A stretch of 64,000 nt of DNA from Helicobacter pylori (GCF_030062585.1 NZ_CP071935.1:807034-871033), one strand, 5' to 3'; shown: positions 9,807 through 20,372, counted from the stretch's first letter. Numbers and translations: made by a program. The notes: a model not told the origin generated them from the sequence alone.

Positions 9807-10268
9807 ATGAAAAAAGCGTTGAAAATACTTTCTATTAGCGCGTTGTTATTTGTGGCTTTAAACGCCAAAGATTTCAGCAAAACAAGCGATGAAGATTTGG
9901 CTAAAATGGCTGGTGTTGTCGCTCCTCAGGATATTGTGGATTACACAAAAGAGTTGAAAATGCGCATGAAAAAAATGCCTGAAGACAAGAGAAAGGCGTT
10001 TCATAAACAATTGCATGAATATGCGACTAAAAACACAGACAGCATGACCGTGGCGGATTTTGAAGCCCGCCAAAAAGCCATTAAAGAAGCGCTTAAAAAA
10101 GGCAACATGGAAGACATGGATGATGATTTTGGGTTGAGATCATGCAAGCATGGGAAAATGCACAAACACCATAAACATGGTGGTCATGACAAACATGGCA
10201 AAGGGCATGACAAAGAACAAGGCAAAAAAGACCACGATCACAATGATCATGGCGAAAATGAAAAATAG
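9807..10268 (+). CDS. secreted DUF1104-like protein with histidine-rich tail (HP0721-like)
   Basis: 153 residues. The signal peptide ends after LFVALNA (about residue 20), and an AAAAGGAA ribosome site precedes the ATG. The mature N-terminal 90 residues are paralogous to the preceding gene. The last ~40 residues are a low-complexity run of His, Lys, Asp and Gly with about 14 histidines, unlike the neighbour. HP0721 has been reported as a sialic-acid-binding protein, from memory. The tail instead suggests binding of nickel, zinc or copper in the periplasm, by analogy with the H. pylori histidine-rich proteins Hpn and HspA. Both roles remain to be shown for this allele. Confidence 0.75.
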   Translation: MKKALKILSISALLFVALNAKDFSKTSDEDLAKMAGVVAPQDIVDYTKELKMRMKKMPEDKRKAFHKQLHEYATKNTDSMTVADFEARQKAIKEALKKGNMEDMDDDFGLRSCKHGKMHKHHKHGGHDKHGKGHDKEQGKKDHDHNDHGENEK

Positions 10269-10477
10269 AGCTTAAATTACACCCCTTTCTCTATCAAAGC
10301 TTCAAATTCTTTAAGCAGAAATCCTAAACGCTTTGTGGCGTTTGGGACAAATGCGTTCTGTTAAGCGTTATCAAAATTCTGTTCTCATTGAATATTGCTT
10401 ATAAAATTCAAAAGATGGTTTCATTATTACAAAAATTAACAATCCAAAGATAAATAGATTAAAAACACCCCAAAATC

Positions 10478-10490
10478 TTTTTTTTTTTTT
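10478..10490 (+). promoter_or_regulatory. T13 tract in the sabB promoter
   Basis: Thirteen T residues lie just upstream of TATGGTAAAGT (about 10507-10517), a likely -10. In sabA, changes in this tract are known to alter transcription by shifting the -35 region. The other copy in this window has 18 T residues. Confidence 0.75.
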
Positions 10491-10523
10491 GAAATCCAAT
10501 AAATTTATGGTAAAGTTAAACAT

Positions 10524-10565
10524 ATTGTAAATAAACTTTCATTTCTATTCATGTTTATTTACAAT
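10524..10565 (+). promoter_or_regulatory. 13-bp perfect inverted repeat in the sabB leader
   Basis: ATTGTAAATAAAC at 10524-10536 pairs perfectly with GTTTATTTACAAT at 10553-10565 across a 16-base loop. It lies between the -10 and the ribosome site (AAGGAA, 10579-10584). It could be a 5'-UTR hairpin or an operator. The sabA copy keeps only a partial version. Confidence 0.6.
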
Positions 10566-10591
10566 AAAAAAATTACTTTAAGGAACACTTT

Positions 10592-12510
10592 ATGAAAAAA
10601 CAATTTTTACTCTCTCTCTCTCTCTCGCTTCATCGCTCTTGCATGCTGAAGACAACGGCTTTTTTGTGAGCGCGGGCTATCAAATCGGCGAAGCGGTGCA
10701 AATGGTCAAAAACACTGGTGAATTGAAAAACTTGAACGACAAATATGAGCAATTAAGCCAATCTTTAGCCCAACTGGCTTCGTTAAAACGAAGCATTCAA
10801 ACGGCGAACAACATTCAGGCTGTCAACAATGCTTTAAGCGATTTGAAAAGCTTTGCGAGTAACAACCACACAAACAAAGAAACATCGCCCATCTACAACA
10901 CCACGCAAGCTGTTATCACTTCAGTATTGGCTTTTTGGAGCCTTTATGCGGGGAACGCTCTCAGTTTTTTTGTGAACAATTTGAATGATGGATCTAATGC
11001 TCCTCTTGGAAGAATCCATAAAGATGGGAACTGCACAGGATTACAACAATGTTTTATGAGCAAAGAAACTTATGATAAAATGAAAACGCTTGCTGAAAAC
11101 CTCCAAAAAGCTCAAGGCAATCTCTGTGCCTTATCAGAATGCTCTAGCGATCAATCAAGTGGAAACAAAACTTCCATGACTACAGCTCTTAAAACCGCGC
11201 AAGAGCTTATGGATTTAATCGAACAAGCCAAGGTTTCTATGGTGTGGAAAAATATAATCATCGCAGGTGTTACAAACAGACCTGGTGGTGCTGGTGCTAT
11301 CACATCCACTGGTCCTGTAACCGACTATGCGGTGTTTAACAACATCAAGGCGATGCTACCTATCTTGCAACAAGCGCTCAAACTAACTCAGAGCAACCAC
11401 ACCCTATCTACTAACTTGCAAGCTCAAGCTATGGGATCTCAAAAAAATCGTGAATTTGCTAAAGACATTTACGCTTTAGCTCAAAACCAAAAGCAAATCC
11501 TTTCTAACGCTTCAAATATATTCAATCTCTTTAATTCTATTCCTAAAGACCAACTTAAGTATTTGGAGAACGCTTACTTGAAAGTGCCACATTTGGGTAA
11601 AACCCCTACTGACCCTTACAGACAGAATGTGAATTTGAATAAAGAAATTAATGCGGTTCAAAACAATGTAGCTAATTATGGCAATCGGATTGATTCGGCT
11701 TTAAGCGTGGCTAAAGATGTTTATAACCTAAAATCCAATCAAACAGAGATTGTAACCGCCTATAACGACGCTAAGAATTTGAGCGAAGAGATTTCTAAAC
11801 TTCCCTATAATAAGGTCAATGTAACAAACATCGTTATGTCGCCTAAAGATCCTACAGCGGGCCAATACAACTACCAAATCAACCCAGAGCAGCAATCCAA
11901 TCTTTCTCAAGCTTTAGCGGCGATGAGCAATAACCCCTTTAAAAAAGTGGGCATGATCAGCTCTCAAAACAATAACGGCGCTTTGAACGGGCTTGGCGTG
12001 CAAGTGGGCTATAAGCAATTCTTTGGCGAAAGCAAAAGATGGGGGTTAAGGTATTACGGCTTTTTTGATTACAACCACGGCTACATCAAATCCAGCTTTT
12101 TTAATTCGTCTTCTGATATATGGACTTATGGCGGTGGGAGCGATTTGTTAGTGAATATTATCAACGATAGCATCACAAGAAAGAACAACAAGCTTTCTGT
12201 GGGTCTTTTTGGAGGCATCCAACTAGCAGGGACTACATGGCTTAATTCTCAATATGTGAATTTAACAGCGTTCAATAACCCTTATAGCGCGAAAGTCAAT
12301 ACTTCCAATTTCCAATTTTTGTTCAATCTCGGTTTGAGGACCAATCTCGCTACAGCTAAGAAAAAAGACAGCGAACATTCCGCGCAACATGGTATTGAAT
12401 TAGGCATTAAAATCCCCACCATTACCACGAATTACTATTCTTTTCTAGGCACTCAATTGCAATACAGAAGGCTCTATAGCGTGTATCTCAATTATGTGTT
12501 CGCTTACTGA
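10592..12510 (+). CDS. sabB: SabB-type outer-membrane adhesin, phase-variable, OFF by frameshift
   Basis: Translation from the natural ATG at 10592 meets (CT)8 and stops after 25 codons. Losing one CT unit restores one 638-residue frame. The remaining frame is open from a TTG at 10639 to 12510. The product is a Hop-family outer-membrane protein: signal peptide, a mature start of EDNGFFVSAGYQIG, a helical adhesin head with cysteine pairs, and a C-terminal beta-barrel ending in YLNYVFAY. The barrel is almost identical to SabA in this window, while residues ~60-220 differ, so I call it SabB. It lies at the locus I remember as HP0722. SabA binds sialyl-Lewis x. The SabB ligand is not settled. The gene is otherwise intact. 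Confidence 0.85.
10610..10626 (+). repeat. (CT)8 phase-variation repeat in sabB
   Basis: Eight CT units plus a C lie within the signal-peptide codons. Seven units (as in sabA here) keep the frame open. Eight shift it to a stop at about codon 26. Slipped-strand mispairing would switch the gene. Confidence 0.92.
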
Positions 12511-12587
12511 GTGATGCAGGCTCTCTTTTTTAAGGGAGGTGTTAAAAAATACCGCAACATCAAGCTTTTTATCATTGATGATGAAAT

Positions 12588-13919
12588 CTACAAAACCAAC
12601 GGCGCGACAACAAACCCTAACGCCACGCTCAAAGACACGACTAAAACCCCAGGGATCAAAAACGCATGATCAAACACATAACGGCCCATTTTAGTGGTGC
12701 CGGTGTTATCCATAGCGATCGCTCCTAGTAAAGTGGGGTAAGTGGGTAACACAAACAACGCCGAAACGCTCGCAAAAGAAGCCACGATAATATACAAATG
12801 CTCGGTATGATGAGCGCTAATGCCTAGGGCTGTGATCACGCTTGGGATGAGCGCTTTAGAGGTGGCAGCTTGCGAATACAAAAGCATGGAAGCCAAAAAA
12901 AGCGCTACGGCTAATAAAAACGGATAGTCTGCAATCAAAAACGAAGCGTATCGCTTGATTTCATCTATATGATTGCTCACAAAAGTATCGCCTAGCCATG
13001 CCACGCCTAACACGCACACGCACGCTTGCATGCCGGATTTAAACACGCTTGAATGAGCGATTTCATTAGCGTTGATCTTACAAAAAAGCGCAATGAGAGT
13101 CGCCACGCTCAGCATGAAAGACACGATCGCTTGATCTCTGCCTAAAACCACCGGGCTAATCAAAGCGATATTTTTAGAAATCGCGCTCGCATAAAAAACG
13201 ATCGCTACAACCCCACCGATAAAAATCCATAGCGATAATTTCGCGCTTTTTGAGGTTTCTTTTTCTTTTTTCATCATAGGGGGCGAAATTTTGCCCGCTT
13301 CCAAGCGTTCTAAATAATTCGGGTCGCTGTCTAACTTTAAATTAGTGAAACTCATCACAAACGCCGTGAGCATGCAAGCTAAAAAAGTTGTAGGGATCCA
13401 AACCATTAAAAGGGTGAGATAATCCGCCCCTAAAGGCTCTAAAATACCGCTCATAAACACCACCGCTGCGCTCACCGGGCTTGCGGTAATAGCGACTTGA
13501 CTAGAGACTACTGCTAAGCTTAAAGGCGCTTTGGGTTTGATGTTTTGGCTCTGGCTCACTTCCACAATCACCGGGATCAAAGAAAAAACCGTATGCCCAG
13601 TGCCGGCTAGTATCGTTAAAAAATACGCCACGCTCGGCGCGAGGTAATTGATTTGCTTGGGGTGTTTCCTTAAAATTTTTTCAGCGATTTTGACTAAGTA
13701 ATCCAAGCCCCCCGCTTTTTGCATGGCGCTGATAGCGCTAATGACTGCCATGATGATTAAAATCACATCAAAAGGGATTTTGCCCGGATTTAGCCCCAAA
13801 AATAAGCATAAAATAAGCACGCCCAAGCCCCCAGCATAGCCCACTCCCAAGCCCCCTAGCCTTGCCCCTAAAAAAAGCGAAAAAAGTAACACGATAATTT
13901 GAAAAAAGGCATCCACCAT
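12588..13919 (-). CDS. dcuA: anaerobic C4-dicarboxylate transporter
   Basis: 443-residue, very hydrophobic inner-membrane protein of the DcuA/DcuB family with about 10-12 predicted helices and the conserved segment GTGHTVFSLIPVIVEVS. It exchanges fumarate, malate, succinate and aspartate. Beside ansB this makes a pathway: periplasmic asparaginase yields aspartate, which Dcu can bring in. The gene is divergent from ansB across a 74-base gap and converges on sabB. As I recall, strain 26695 has ansB before dcuA, so the pair appears flipped here. Confidence 0.93.
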   Translation of the reverse strand: MVDAFFQIIVLLFSLFLGARLGGLGVGYAGGLGVLILCLFLGLNPGKIPFDVILIIMAVISAISAMQKAGGLDYLVKIAEKILRKHPKQINYLAPSVAYFLTILAGTGHTVFSLIPVIVEVSQSQNIKPKAPLSLAVVSSQVAITASPVSAAVVFMSGILEPLGADYLTLLMVWIPTTFLACMLTAFVMSFTNLKLDSDPNYLERLEAGKISPPMMKKEKETSKSAKLSLWIFIGGVVAIVFYASAISKNIALISPVVLGRDQAIVSFMLSVATLIALFCKINANEIAHSSVFKSGMQACVCVLGVAWLGDTFVSNHIDEIKRYASFLIADYPFLLAVALFLASMLLYSQAATSKALIPSVITALGISAHHTEHLYIIVASFASVSALFVLPTYPTLLGAIAMDNTGTTKMGRYVFDHAFLIPGVLVVSLSVALGFVVAPLVL

Positions 13920-13953
13920 TAACCCTTTTAAATTTATTTTAACAACGATTCAC

Positions 13954-13964
13954 TATACTATAAA
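13954..13964 (+). promoter_or_regulatory. -10 region of ansB
   Basis: Overlapping TATACT and TATAAA sequences lie 30-40 bases before the ansB ATG, inside the short divergent gap with dcuA. Either can serve as a -10. Confidence 0.5.
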
Positions 13965-13987
13965 ATCTTTTAAATTTCAAAAGGTAG

Positions 13988-15046
<1,059 letters not shown>

Positions 15047-15059
15047 ACGATTCTCTTAG

Positions 15060-15108
15060 ATCACCCAATTATTAAAGATAATTGGGTGATTTGGTTTATT
15101 TTGTTTTT
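15060..15108 (+). terminator. rho-independent terminator of ansB
   Basis: ATCACCCAATTAT (15060-15072) and ATAATTGGGTGAT (15078-15090) form a perfect 13-bp stem with a 5-base loop, followed by a T-rich stretch ending in GTTTTT. A second, weaker inverted repeat (TTCATCAAA at 15118-15126, TTTGATGAA at 15150-15158) lies between this terminator and the convergent sabA end, and may serve sabA. Confidence 0.88.
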
Positions 15109-15186
15109 GACTTTATTTTCATCAAATATTGATAACTATCAAAATAGATTTTGATGAAGCTCCCCCTATTTTAAAAAAGAGAGTTT

Positions 15187-17136
15187 TTAATAAGCAAACA
15201 CATAATTGAGGTACACGCTATAGAGCCTTCGGTATTCTAGCTTAGTGCCTAGAAAAGAATAATAATTCGTGTTAATGGTGGGGATTTTAATGCCTAATTC
15301 AATACCATGTTGCGCGGAATGTTCGCTGTCTTTTTTCTTAGCTGTAGCGAGATTGGTCCTCAAGCCGAGATTGAACAAGAATTGGAAATTGGAAGTATTG
15401 ACTTTCGCGCTGTAAGGGTTATTGAACGCGGTTAAATTCACGTATTGAGAATTAAGCCATGTAGTCCCTGCTAGTTGGATACCTCCAAAGAGACCCACAG
15501 AAAGCTTGTTGTTCTTTCTTGTAACGCTATCGTTGATAAAATTCACTAACAAATCGCTCCCCACGCCATAAGTCCATATGTCAGAAGAAGAATTAAAAAA
15601 GCTGGATTTGATGTAGCCGTGGTTGTAATCAAAGAAGCCGTAATACCTTAATCCCCATCTTTTGCTTTCGCCAAAGAATTGCTTATAGCCCACTTGCACG
15701 CCAAGCCCGTTCATTGCGCCGTTATTGTTTTGAGAGCTGATCATGCCCACTTTTTTAAAGGGGTTATTGCTCATCGCCGCTAAAGCTTGGTTAAGATTGG
15801 ATTGCTGCTCTGGGTTGATTTGGTAGTTGTATTGGCCCGCTGCTGGGGCGTTTTGATCGTGAGGTAGTGTAATAATGTCTTTTGTATTGACTTGGTTATA
15901 GGGGAGTTTAGAAATCTCTTGGCTTAGATTATTGGCGTTGCTATAGGCTGTTACAATGTTTGCTTGATTGGATTTTAGGTTATAAACATCTCTAGCCACG
16001 CTTAAAGCCGCATCCACCCGGTTACCATAATAACTCACATTGTTTTGAATCGTTTGAACTTCTTTATTCAAATTCACATTCTGTCTGTAAGGGTCAGTAG
16101 GGGTTTTACCCAAATGTGGCACTTTCAAGTAAGCGTTCTCCAAATACTTAAGTTGGTCTTTAGGAATAGAATTAAAGAGATTGAATATATTTGAAGCGTT
16201 AGAAAGGATTTGCTTTTGGTTTTGAGCGAAAGCGTAGATGTCTTTAGCGAATTTGGGGTTTGTTTGAGATCCTGTAGCTTGAGCTTGCAAACTAGCAGAT
16301 AGGGTGTGGTTACTTTGAGAAAGCGTAACCGCTTGTTGCAAGATAGGTATCATCGCCTTAATGTTGTTAAACACCGCATATTGCGTTGGGTAATTAGTGG
16401 ATGTGATAGCACCGGATGCGTTTGAAACGCCACTGATGACGATATTTTTCCACATCATAGCCGTCTTAGTGTTTGCGATTAAATCCATAAGCTGTTGCGC
16501 GGTTTCAAGAGCGTTGCTTACGGTTGAGTTTGGCGGGTTTGATGTTGAGTCTGTTGTGGCGCATCCGGATAAAGCGCAAAGATTGTTCGCTTTAGTGGCA
16601 GAGTTTGTTTGAGCTGCTTGGAGGCTTTCAGCGAGCGCTTTCATCTTGTCGTAAGTGGTTTGATCCATAGCGCAATTTTCAAGTCCTGGGCAGTTGCTGA
16701 CAATTGTGCTAAAAGGAGGGTTACCCTGAACGCTAGCGGCGTGATTCCCATTACCCACAAAAAAAGTGAAATAGTTCCCCGCATAAAGACTCCAAAAACC
16801 CAATACCGAAGTGATAACGGCTTGCACGGCGTTAAAGATGGGCGATTGGGTGGTGCTGTTGTAGTTGTTGTTGGTAAAGCTTTTTAAATAGTTTAAAGAG
16901 CTATTGACCAGCTCAATGTTGTTGGCGTTTTGAATGCTTTGCTTCAACGAAGCCACTTGATTTAAATACTGGTTTAATTGCTCGTATTTTTCGTTCAAGT
17001 TTTTCAATTCGCCGGTGTTTTTGACCATTTGCACCGCTTCGCCGATTTGATAGCCCACGCCTACAAAAAAGCCGTTGTCTTCAGCGTGCAAGAGCGATGA
17101 AGCGAGAGAGAGAGAGAGTAAAAATTGTTTTTTCAT
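15187..17136 (-). CDS. sabA: SabA sialic-acid-binding adhesin, phase ON
   Basis: 649-residue Hop-family outer-membrane adhesin, read from the ATG at 17136 (AAGGAAC site upstream). An earlier in-frame start at 17178 lacks a site and precedes the signal peptide. The signal peptide MKKQFLLSLSLASSLLHA is encoded partly by (CT)7, which is in frame. The head domain has cysteine pairs (NCPGLENCAM and LCALSGCAT), as in SabA. The C-terminal barrel ends in YLNYVFAY. SabA binds sialyl-Lewis antigens on inflamed gastric mucosa. Identity is based on the central region matching my memory of SabA at HP0725. Gene conversion with the inverted sabB copy is well known. Confidence 0.9.
   Translation of the reverse strand: MKKQFLLSLSLASSLLHAEDNGFFVGVGYQIGEAVQMVKNTGELKNLNEKYEQLNQYLNQVASLKQSIQNANNIELVNSSLNYLKSFTNNNYNSTTQSPIFNAVQAVITSVLGFWSLYAGNYFTFFVGNGNHAASVQGNPPFSTIVSNCPGLENCAMDQTTYDKMKALAESLQAAQTNSATKANNLCALSGCATTDSTSNPPNSTVSNALETAQQLMDLIANTKTAMMWKNIVISGVSNASGAITSTNYPTQYAVFNNIKAMIPILQQAVTLSQSNHTLSASLQAQATGSQTNPKFAKDIYAFAQNQKQILSNASNIFNLFNSIPKDQLKYLENAYLKVPHLGKTPTDPYRQNVNLNKEVQTIQNNVSYYGNRVDAALSVARDVYNLKSNQANIVTAYSNANNLSQEISKLPYNQVNTKDIITLPHDQNAPAAGQYNYQINPEQQSNLNQALAAMSNNPFKKVGMISSQNNNGAMNGLGVQVGYKQFFGESKRWGLRYYGFFDYNHGYIKSSFFNSSSDIWTYGVGSDLLVNFINDSVTRKNNKLSVGLFGGIQLAGTTWLNSQYVNLTAFNNPYSAKVNTSNFQFLFNLGLRTNLATAKKKDSEHSAQHGIELGIKIPTINTNYYSFLGTKLEYRRLYSVYLNYVFAY
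17104..17118 (-). repeat. (CT)7 phase-variation repeat in sabA
   Basis: Read on the minus strand, seven CT units plus a C lie in the signal-peptide codons. The count keeps the frame open, unlike the eight units in sabB. Confidence 0.92.
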
Positions 17137-17233
17137 AAAGTGTTCCTTAAAGTAATGTTTTTGTTGTAAGAATATCATGGAGTGATAATATATTTACAAT
17201 GAACCTAATTTTACTATAAATTGATTGGATTTC

Positions 17234-17251
17234 AAAAAAAAAAAAAAAAAA
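17234..17251 (-). promoter_or_regulatory. T18 tract in the sabA promoter
   Basis: Eighteen T residues on the minus strand lie upstream of TATAGTAAAAT, the likely -10. The length of this tract is known to tune sabA transcription. It is five bases longer than the sabB tract. The rest of the gap 17137-17356 shows only sequence shared with the sabB upstream region. Confidence 0.75.
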
Positions 17252-17356
17252 GATTTTGGAGTATTTTAATCTATTTATCTTTGAAGCGTTGATTTTTGTA
17301 ACGATAAAATGATCTTTTGAATTTTATTATCAGTGTTTAATGGGAATAAAGCCAAA

Positions 17357-18274
17357 CTAAAACAAGAACGCGTAGCTGACAAAAACTTCTTTATTCCTAA
17401 AAACGCTGAAGTTTTGTCGGATCGTTTGTTGCTGCCACACATTGCTAAAGCCGAAGTTTTTCCAACTTTGCGCGCTCAAGCTATAGTAAGGGATTTTTAA
17501 CCCCACATTGAAGCGGTTGCGCTTGCCTATATACAAAGAACCCCCAAAATTCACAAAAAACCCCCCACCCGCTGCAAAAAATTTATCATCTTGATGGGTG
17601 TTTTGGTTTTTATATTGAGAACTCCATAATATTGCGTATTCCACCCCACCCCCACCAAACACGCCTATTTTAAAAAACAGCATTTTTTCTGTTTTTAAAG
17701 CGAGTTTTAAAAGGGTGTCTATGGGGAGATTAACAAACACATTCACGTTCAAACCAAACGCCATGAAATGCCCGTTATTGAAGAGAAAATCTTGAGGGTT
17801 TGGGGTTTTTTGCAAATTTAAAGAGCCTTGAGTGTTTGAAGCGCTATCGTAGGTTTTAATCGCGCTTGGGTTATAATTGGCTTGGGATAAAAGGGTATTA
17901 CCCCCCACTTTTTGACCCAATTGCGCTTTAGCGTATTCTACATCCCCCCACACCCTTAATCCTAAAATATGGTATTTATCAATAGCTATTTCATCGCCTA
18001 TTTGCCCGGTATAAGACAGGTTTTTACCCCCCTTATAATGGGCTTTTAATTTCTCGCCATAACACACGCTACTAGGGCAAGTGGGGTTGTCTTTATAGGC
18101 TTGTTGCCACATGCTTGTGCTCACATTAGCCCCTGTGCCTAGCCTAAAACCCAAATAAATGTGATTTTTCGTTTTAAAAAAAGGCGTTTTTTCAGTGGCA
18201 TTGCCCCACAAAACCCCCAAACTGGCTAAAAAAACAAGCGCTTTCAAACGCTTTTTTGATTCAATTCTACCCAT
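17357..18274 (-). CDS. Helicobacter outer-membrane protein (HP0726-like)
   Basis: 305 residues. After a basic N-terminus comes a signal-like stretch (LKALVFLASLGVLWGNA), then IYLGFRLGTGANVS and a C-terminal strand ending FVSYAFLF, the terminal-Phe signature of H. pylori porin-like proteins. I place it in the broad HP_OMP superfamily without a Hor/Hof/Hop name. The start overlaps the end of dus by 31 bases. A TTG ten codons in would shorten the overlap and put the signal peptide at the very start. There are no phase-variation repeats. Confidence 0.75.
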   Translation of the reverse strand: MGRIESKKRLKALVFLASLGVLWGNATEKTPFFKTKNHIYLGFRLGTGANVSTSMWQQAYKDNPTCPSSVCYGEKLKAHYKGGKNLSYTGQIGDEIAIDKYHILGLRVWGDVEYAKAQLGQKVGGNTLLSQANYNPSAIKTYDSASNTQGSLNLQKTPNPQDFLFNNGHFMAFGLNVNVFVNLPIDTLLKLALKTEKMLFFKIGVFGGGGVEYAILWSSQYKNQNTHQDDKFFAAGGGFFVNFGGSLYIGKRNRFNVGLKIPYYSLSAQSWKNFGFSNVWQQQTIRQNFSVFRNKEVFVSYAFLF

Positions 18275-19230
18275 AATGGCACTTCACTTTGCAACATTTC
18301 TTGATTAAAAAATTCCTCTATACTCTCTCGCATGCTCTTTATTTCTGTAAGGGTATTGACGCAGTTGCGAAACGCGCTCGCTTGCATTTCGCCCTTAGCG
18401 TAAGCATGCAAATTTTTCCTAAACATGATCACCCCCCTATCCCCATAAAACTCCACCATTTTATCAAAATGTTCTAAAACCAGGTCTTTTTTCACGACTG
18501 CGGGCAATTTTGTGGTGTTGTTTCTGATTTGCCAAAATATCCATGGGGCTCTTAAGGCTGCTCGCCCTATCATTAGCCCATCCGCTTGCGTGATTTGCAA
18601 AACTTCAAAGGCTTTTTTCACGCTGTCAATTTCGCCATTGGCTATCACCGGCTTTTTTAAAATCCCTTTCATTAAAGCAATACTTTCATAATCTATTTTG
18701 TCTTTTTGATACCTATCGCTTCGTGTCCTCCCATGCACCACCACATAATCCACCGGCGCATCATTTAAGGCATGAGCGATTTCTTTAGGGATTTTCTTTT
18801 CAAAGCCTAAACGCACTTTCACGCTTGTGATCTTTTTATTGGTGTTTTCTCTAATCACTTTTAAAAGCTTCACTAAGTGGTTTAAATCCTTCAATAACCC
18901 GCTCCCGTTACCATGATTAGACACTTTAGGGGCAGGACAACCGCAATTAAAATCAATCCCACTCACATGATCTAAAGCGTTGATTTTCTCCACCGCTTCC
19001 TTGACTACGCCCTCTTTAGAGCCTGAAATTTGCGCCATGAAATGATCTTCTAAAAGGGATTTTTCTAACATTTTAGAAGTTTTATCAAACGCATACACCA
19101 ACGAATGCGAGCTCACCATTTCGCTTGTGGTAACATCCACGCCAAATTTTTTCACCACGCTCCTAAAAGGCAAATCCGTATAGCCTGCTAGAGGGGCTAG
19201 AAAAAGCCATTTTTTATTTTTAAAGTCCAT
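18244..19230 (-). CDS. dus: tRNA-dihydrouridine synthase
   Basis: 328-residue flavin enzyme reducing uridines in tRNA to dihydrouridine. FMN-binding barrel motifs are present: LAPLAGYTDLPFR at 11-23, the catalytic-cysteine motif FNCGCPAPKVSNHGNGS, VKVRLGF, VVHGRTRSDRY, and NGEIDS followed by ADGLMIGRAA. DusB-like by overall pattern. Its 3' end overlaps the downstream outer-membrane protein gene. Confidence 0.92.
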   Translation of the reverse strand: MDFKNKKWLFLAPLAGYTDLPFRSVVKKFGVDVTTSEMVSSHSLVYAFDKTSKMLEKSLLEDHFMAQISGSKEGVVKEAVEKINALDHVSGIDFNCGCPAPKVSNHGNGSGLLKDLNHLVKLLKVIRENTNKKITSVKVRLGFEKKIPKEIAHALNDAPVDYVVVHGRTRSDRYQKDKIDYESIALMKGILKKPVIANGEIDSVKKAFEVLQITQADGLMIGRAALRAPWIFWQIRNNTTKLPAVVKKDLVLEHFDKMVEFYGDRGVIMFRKNLHAYAKGEMQASAFRNCVNTLTEIKSMRESIEEFFNQEMLQSEVPLWVELNQKSV

Positions 19231-19320
19231 CCGCTCTCATATCAAAGTTTTTGCTGTATTTTGACACAATCAAGGTTAAAAAGCGCTTTAAAATTAGCGT
19301 TTGATTAAAATCAAGCTTTT

Positions 19321-20337
19321 TTATAGATTGATTAAACTCTGTTTGAAACGGGTTAAAAAACCATGCGTTGGTTGTTTTAAAAACTCTGCGTATAAAACAG
19401 GCCGTAAGCGTTTAGGGATATCCAACCTCCTAGCTCTGTCTTTAAAATCCTTTGGCATGCTTAAAGTTTTTGGGGGTTTAAGAGCGATAAACACATGCTC
19501 TTTATCGCTTTCAATGATGAATTTTTGAGCGATTTCTAAGCTAAAAAAATGGCGTTTGATTTCTTCTTTTTGAGAAAAGCTCAACACATACCCCTTTTGC
19601 TTTAAGATTTTATCCACCATAAACAGCGCGTTTTGCGAACGCTTAAAAAAAGTGATCCCATGCATTTGTGAAACGGGCATCAAAGGATAAAGCCGCTCTT
19701 TTTCTTGATCCAAAAATTTAAAGCTTTGGATAATGCCCTTAGAATAATGTTGCATCAAGGAGTTAGCGTAATTTTTCCTGAAAAAATTGCGTTTGAATTT
19801 TAAAGAAGAATTAGAACTATCTTCAAAAAATTCCCGATCTTTAGCAAGCGTTTTAAGGGTTTCTTTAGGGGTGTAGAGTAAGGGGCGAACGATCGCATAA
19901 GATTCTCTTTTTTCATAGGCTTGAAAGCTTAAAAGCGTGTTTAATCCAGCACCTTTACTTAATTGCATCAAAAACCATTCCAGTCTGTCATTCAAGTGGT
20001 GCGCTAAAATCAAATGTTTGTAAGAATGCTCTTTGATTAGGGTTTCAAAAAAATCATAACGAACTTTTCTCGCTTGCATTTCAAAATTGCGCGCAATCTT
20101 TGGAGCGTAATGGATATGGCATTTTTTATGGTGTGTTTTTGCGAGTTTTTGAGCGTGTTGGATGATTTCAAGGCGTTGTTTTTGCGTGTTATAATCCACT
20201 AAAGCGATGTCAAAAGCGATGTTTTCTCCAACTAAAAGATGAAACAAGCAAATAGAATCCAACCCACCTGAAAAACCCAATAAATTTTTCCCCTCTCTTA
20301 AAGGCTCTAAATAGGTTTTAAAATCTCGCGCTATCAA
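19321..20337 (-). CDS. tilS: tRNA(Ile)-lysidine synthase
   Basis: 338 residues. The N-terminal PP-loop is FSGGLDS at 23-29, with the family segments ALVDYNTQK and LAHHLNDRLEW. TilS turns the C34 of the CAT-anticodon Ile2 tRNA into lysidine so that it reads AUA instead of AUG. It is shorter than the E. coli enzyme and lacks most of the C-terminal domains, as usual in epsilonproteobacteria. A CAT-anticodon tRNA that may be its substrate lies at 33930-34006. Confidence 0.93.
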   Translation of the reverse strand: MIARDFKTYLEPLREGKNLLGFSGGLDSICLFHLLVGENIAFDIALVDYNTQKQRLEIIQHAQKLAKTHHKKCHIHYAPKIARNFEMQARKVRYDFFETLIKEHSYKHLILAHHLNDRLEWFLMQLSKGAGLNTLLSFQAYEKRESYAIVRPLLYTPKETLKTLAKDREFFEDSSNSSLKFKRNFFRKNYANSLMQHYSKGIIQSFKFLDQEKERLYPLMPVSQMHGITFFKRSQNALFMVDKILKQKGYVLSFSQKEEIKRHFFSLEIAQKFIIESDKEHVFIALKPPKTLSMPKDFKDRARRLDIPKRLRPVLYAEFLKQPTHGFLTRFKQSLINL

Positions 20338-20372
20338 ATCGGTGCTAAACGCATGCTGAATGGGTTGCGCTT

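Larger units (their letters stand above)
10400..12532 (+). repeat. left arm of large inverted repeat (sabB copy)
   Basis: From the upstream ATAAAATTCAAAAGAT through the T tract, the whole sab gene and the CTCTCTTTTTTAA just after its stop, this segment matches 15170-17328 in the opposite orientation. Similarity is strongest over the first ~130 bases of coding sequence and the last ~800 bases. The middle is diverged. The gap 10269-10591 holds only this upstream repeat sequence and the promoter. Confidence 0.75.
15170..17328 (-). repeat. right arm of large inverted repeat (sabA copy)
   Basis: This is the inverted partner of 10400-12532. It covers sabA, its T18 promoter tract and about 80 bases further upstream. 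The arms enclose dcuA and ansB, so recombination between them would flip those two genes. Confidence 0.75.
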
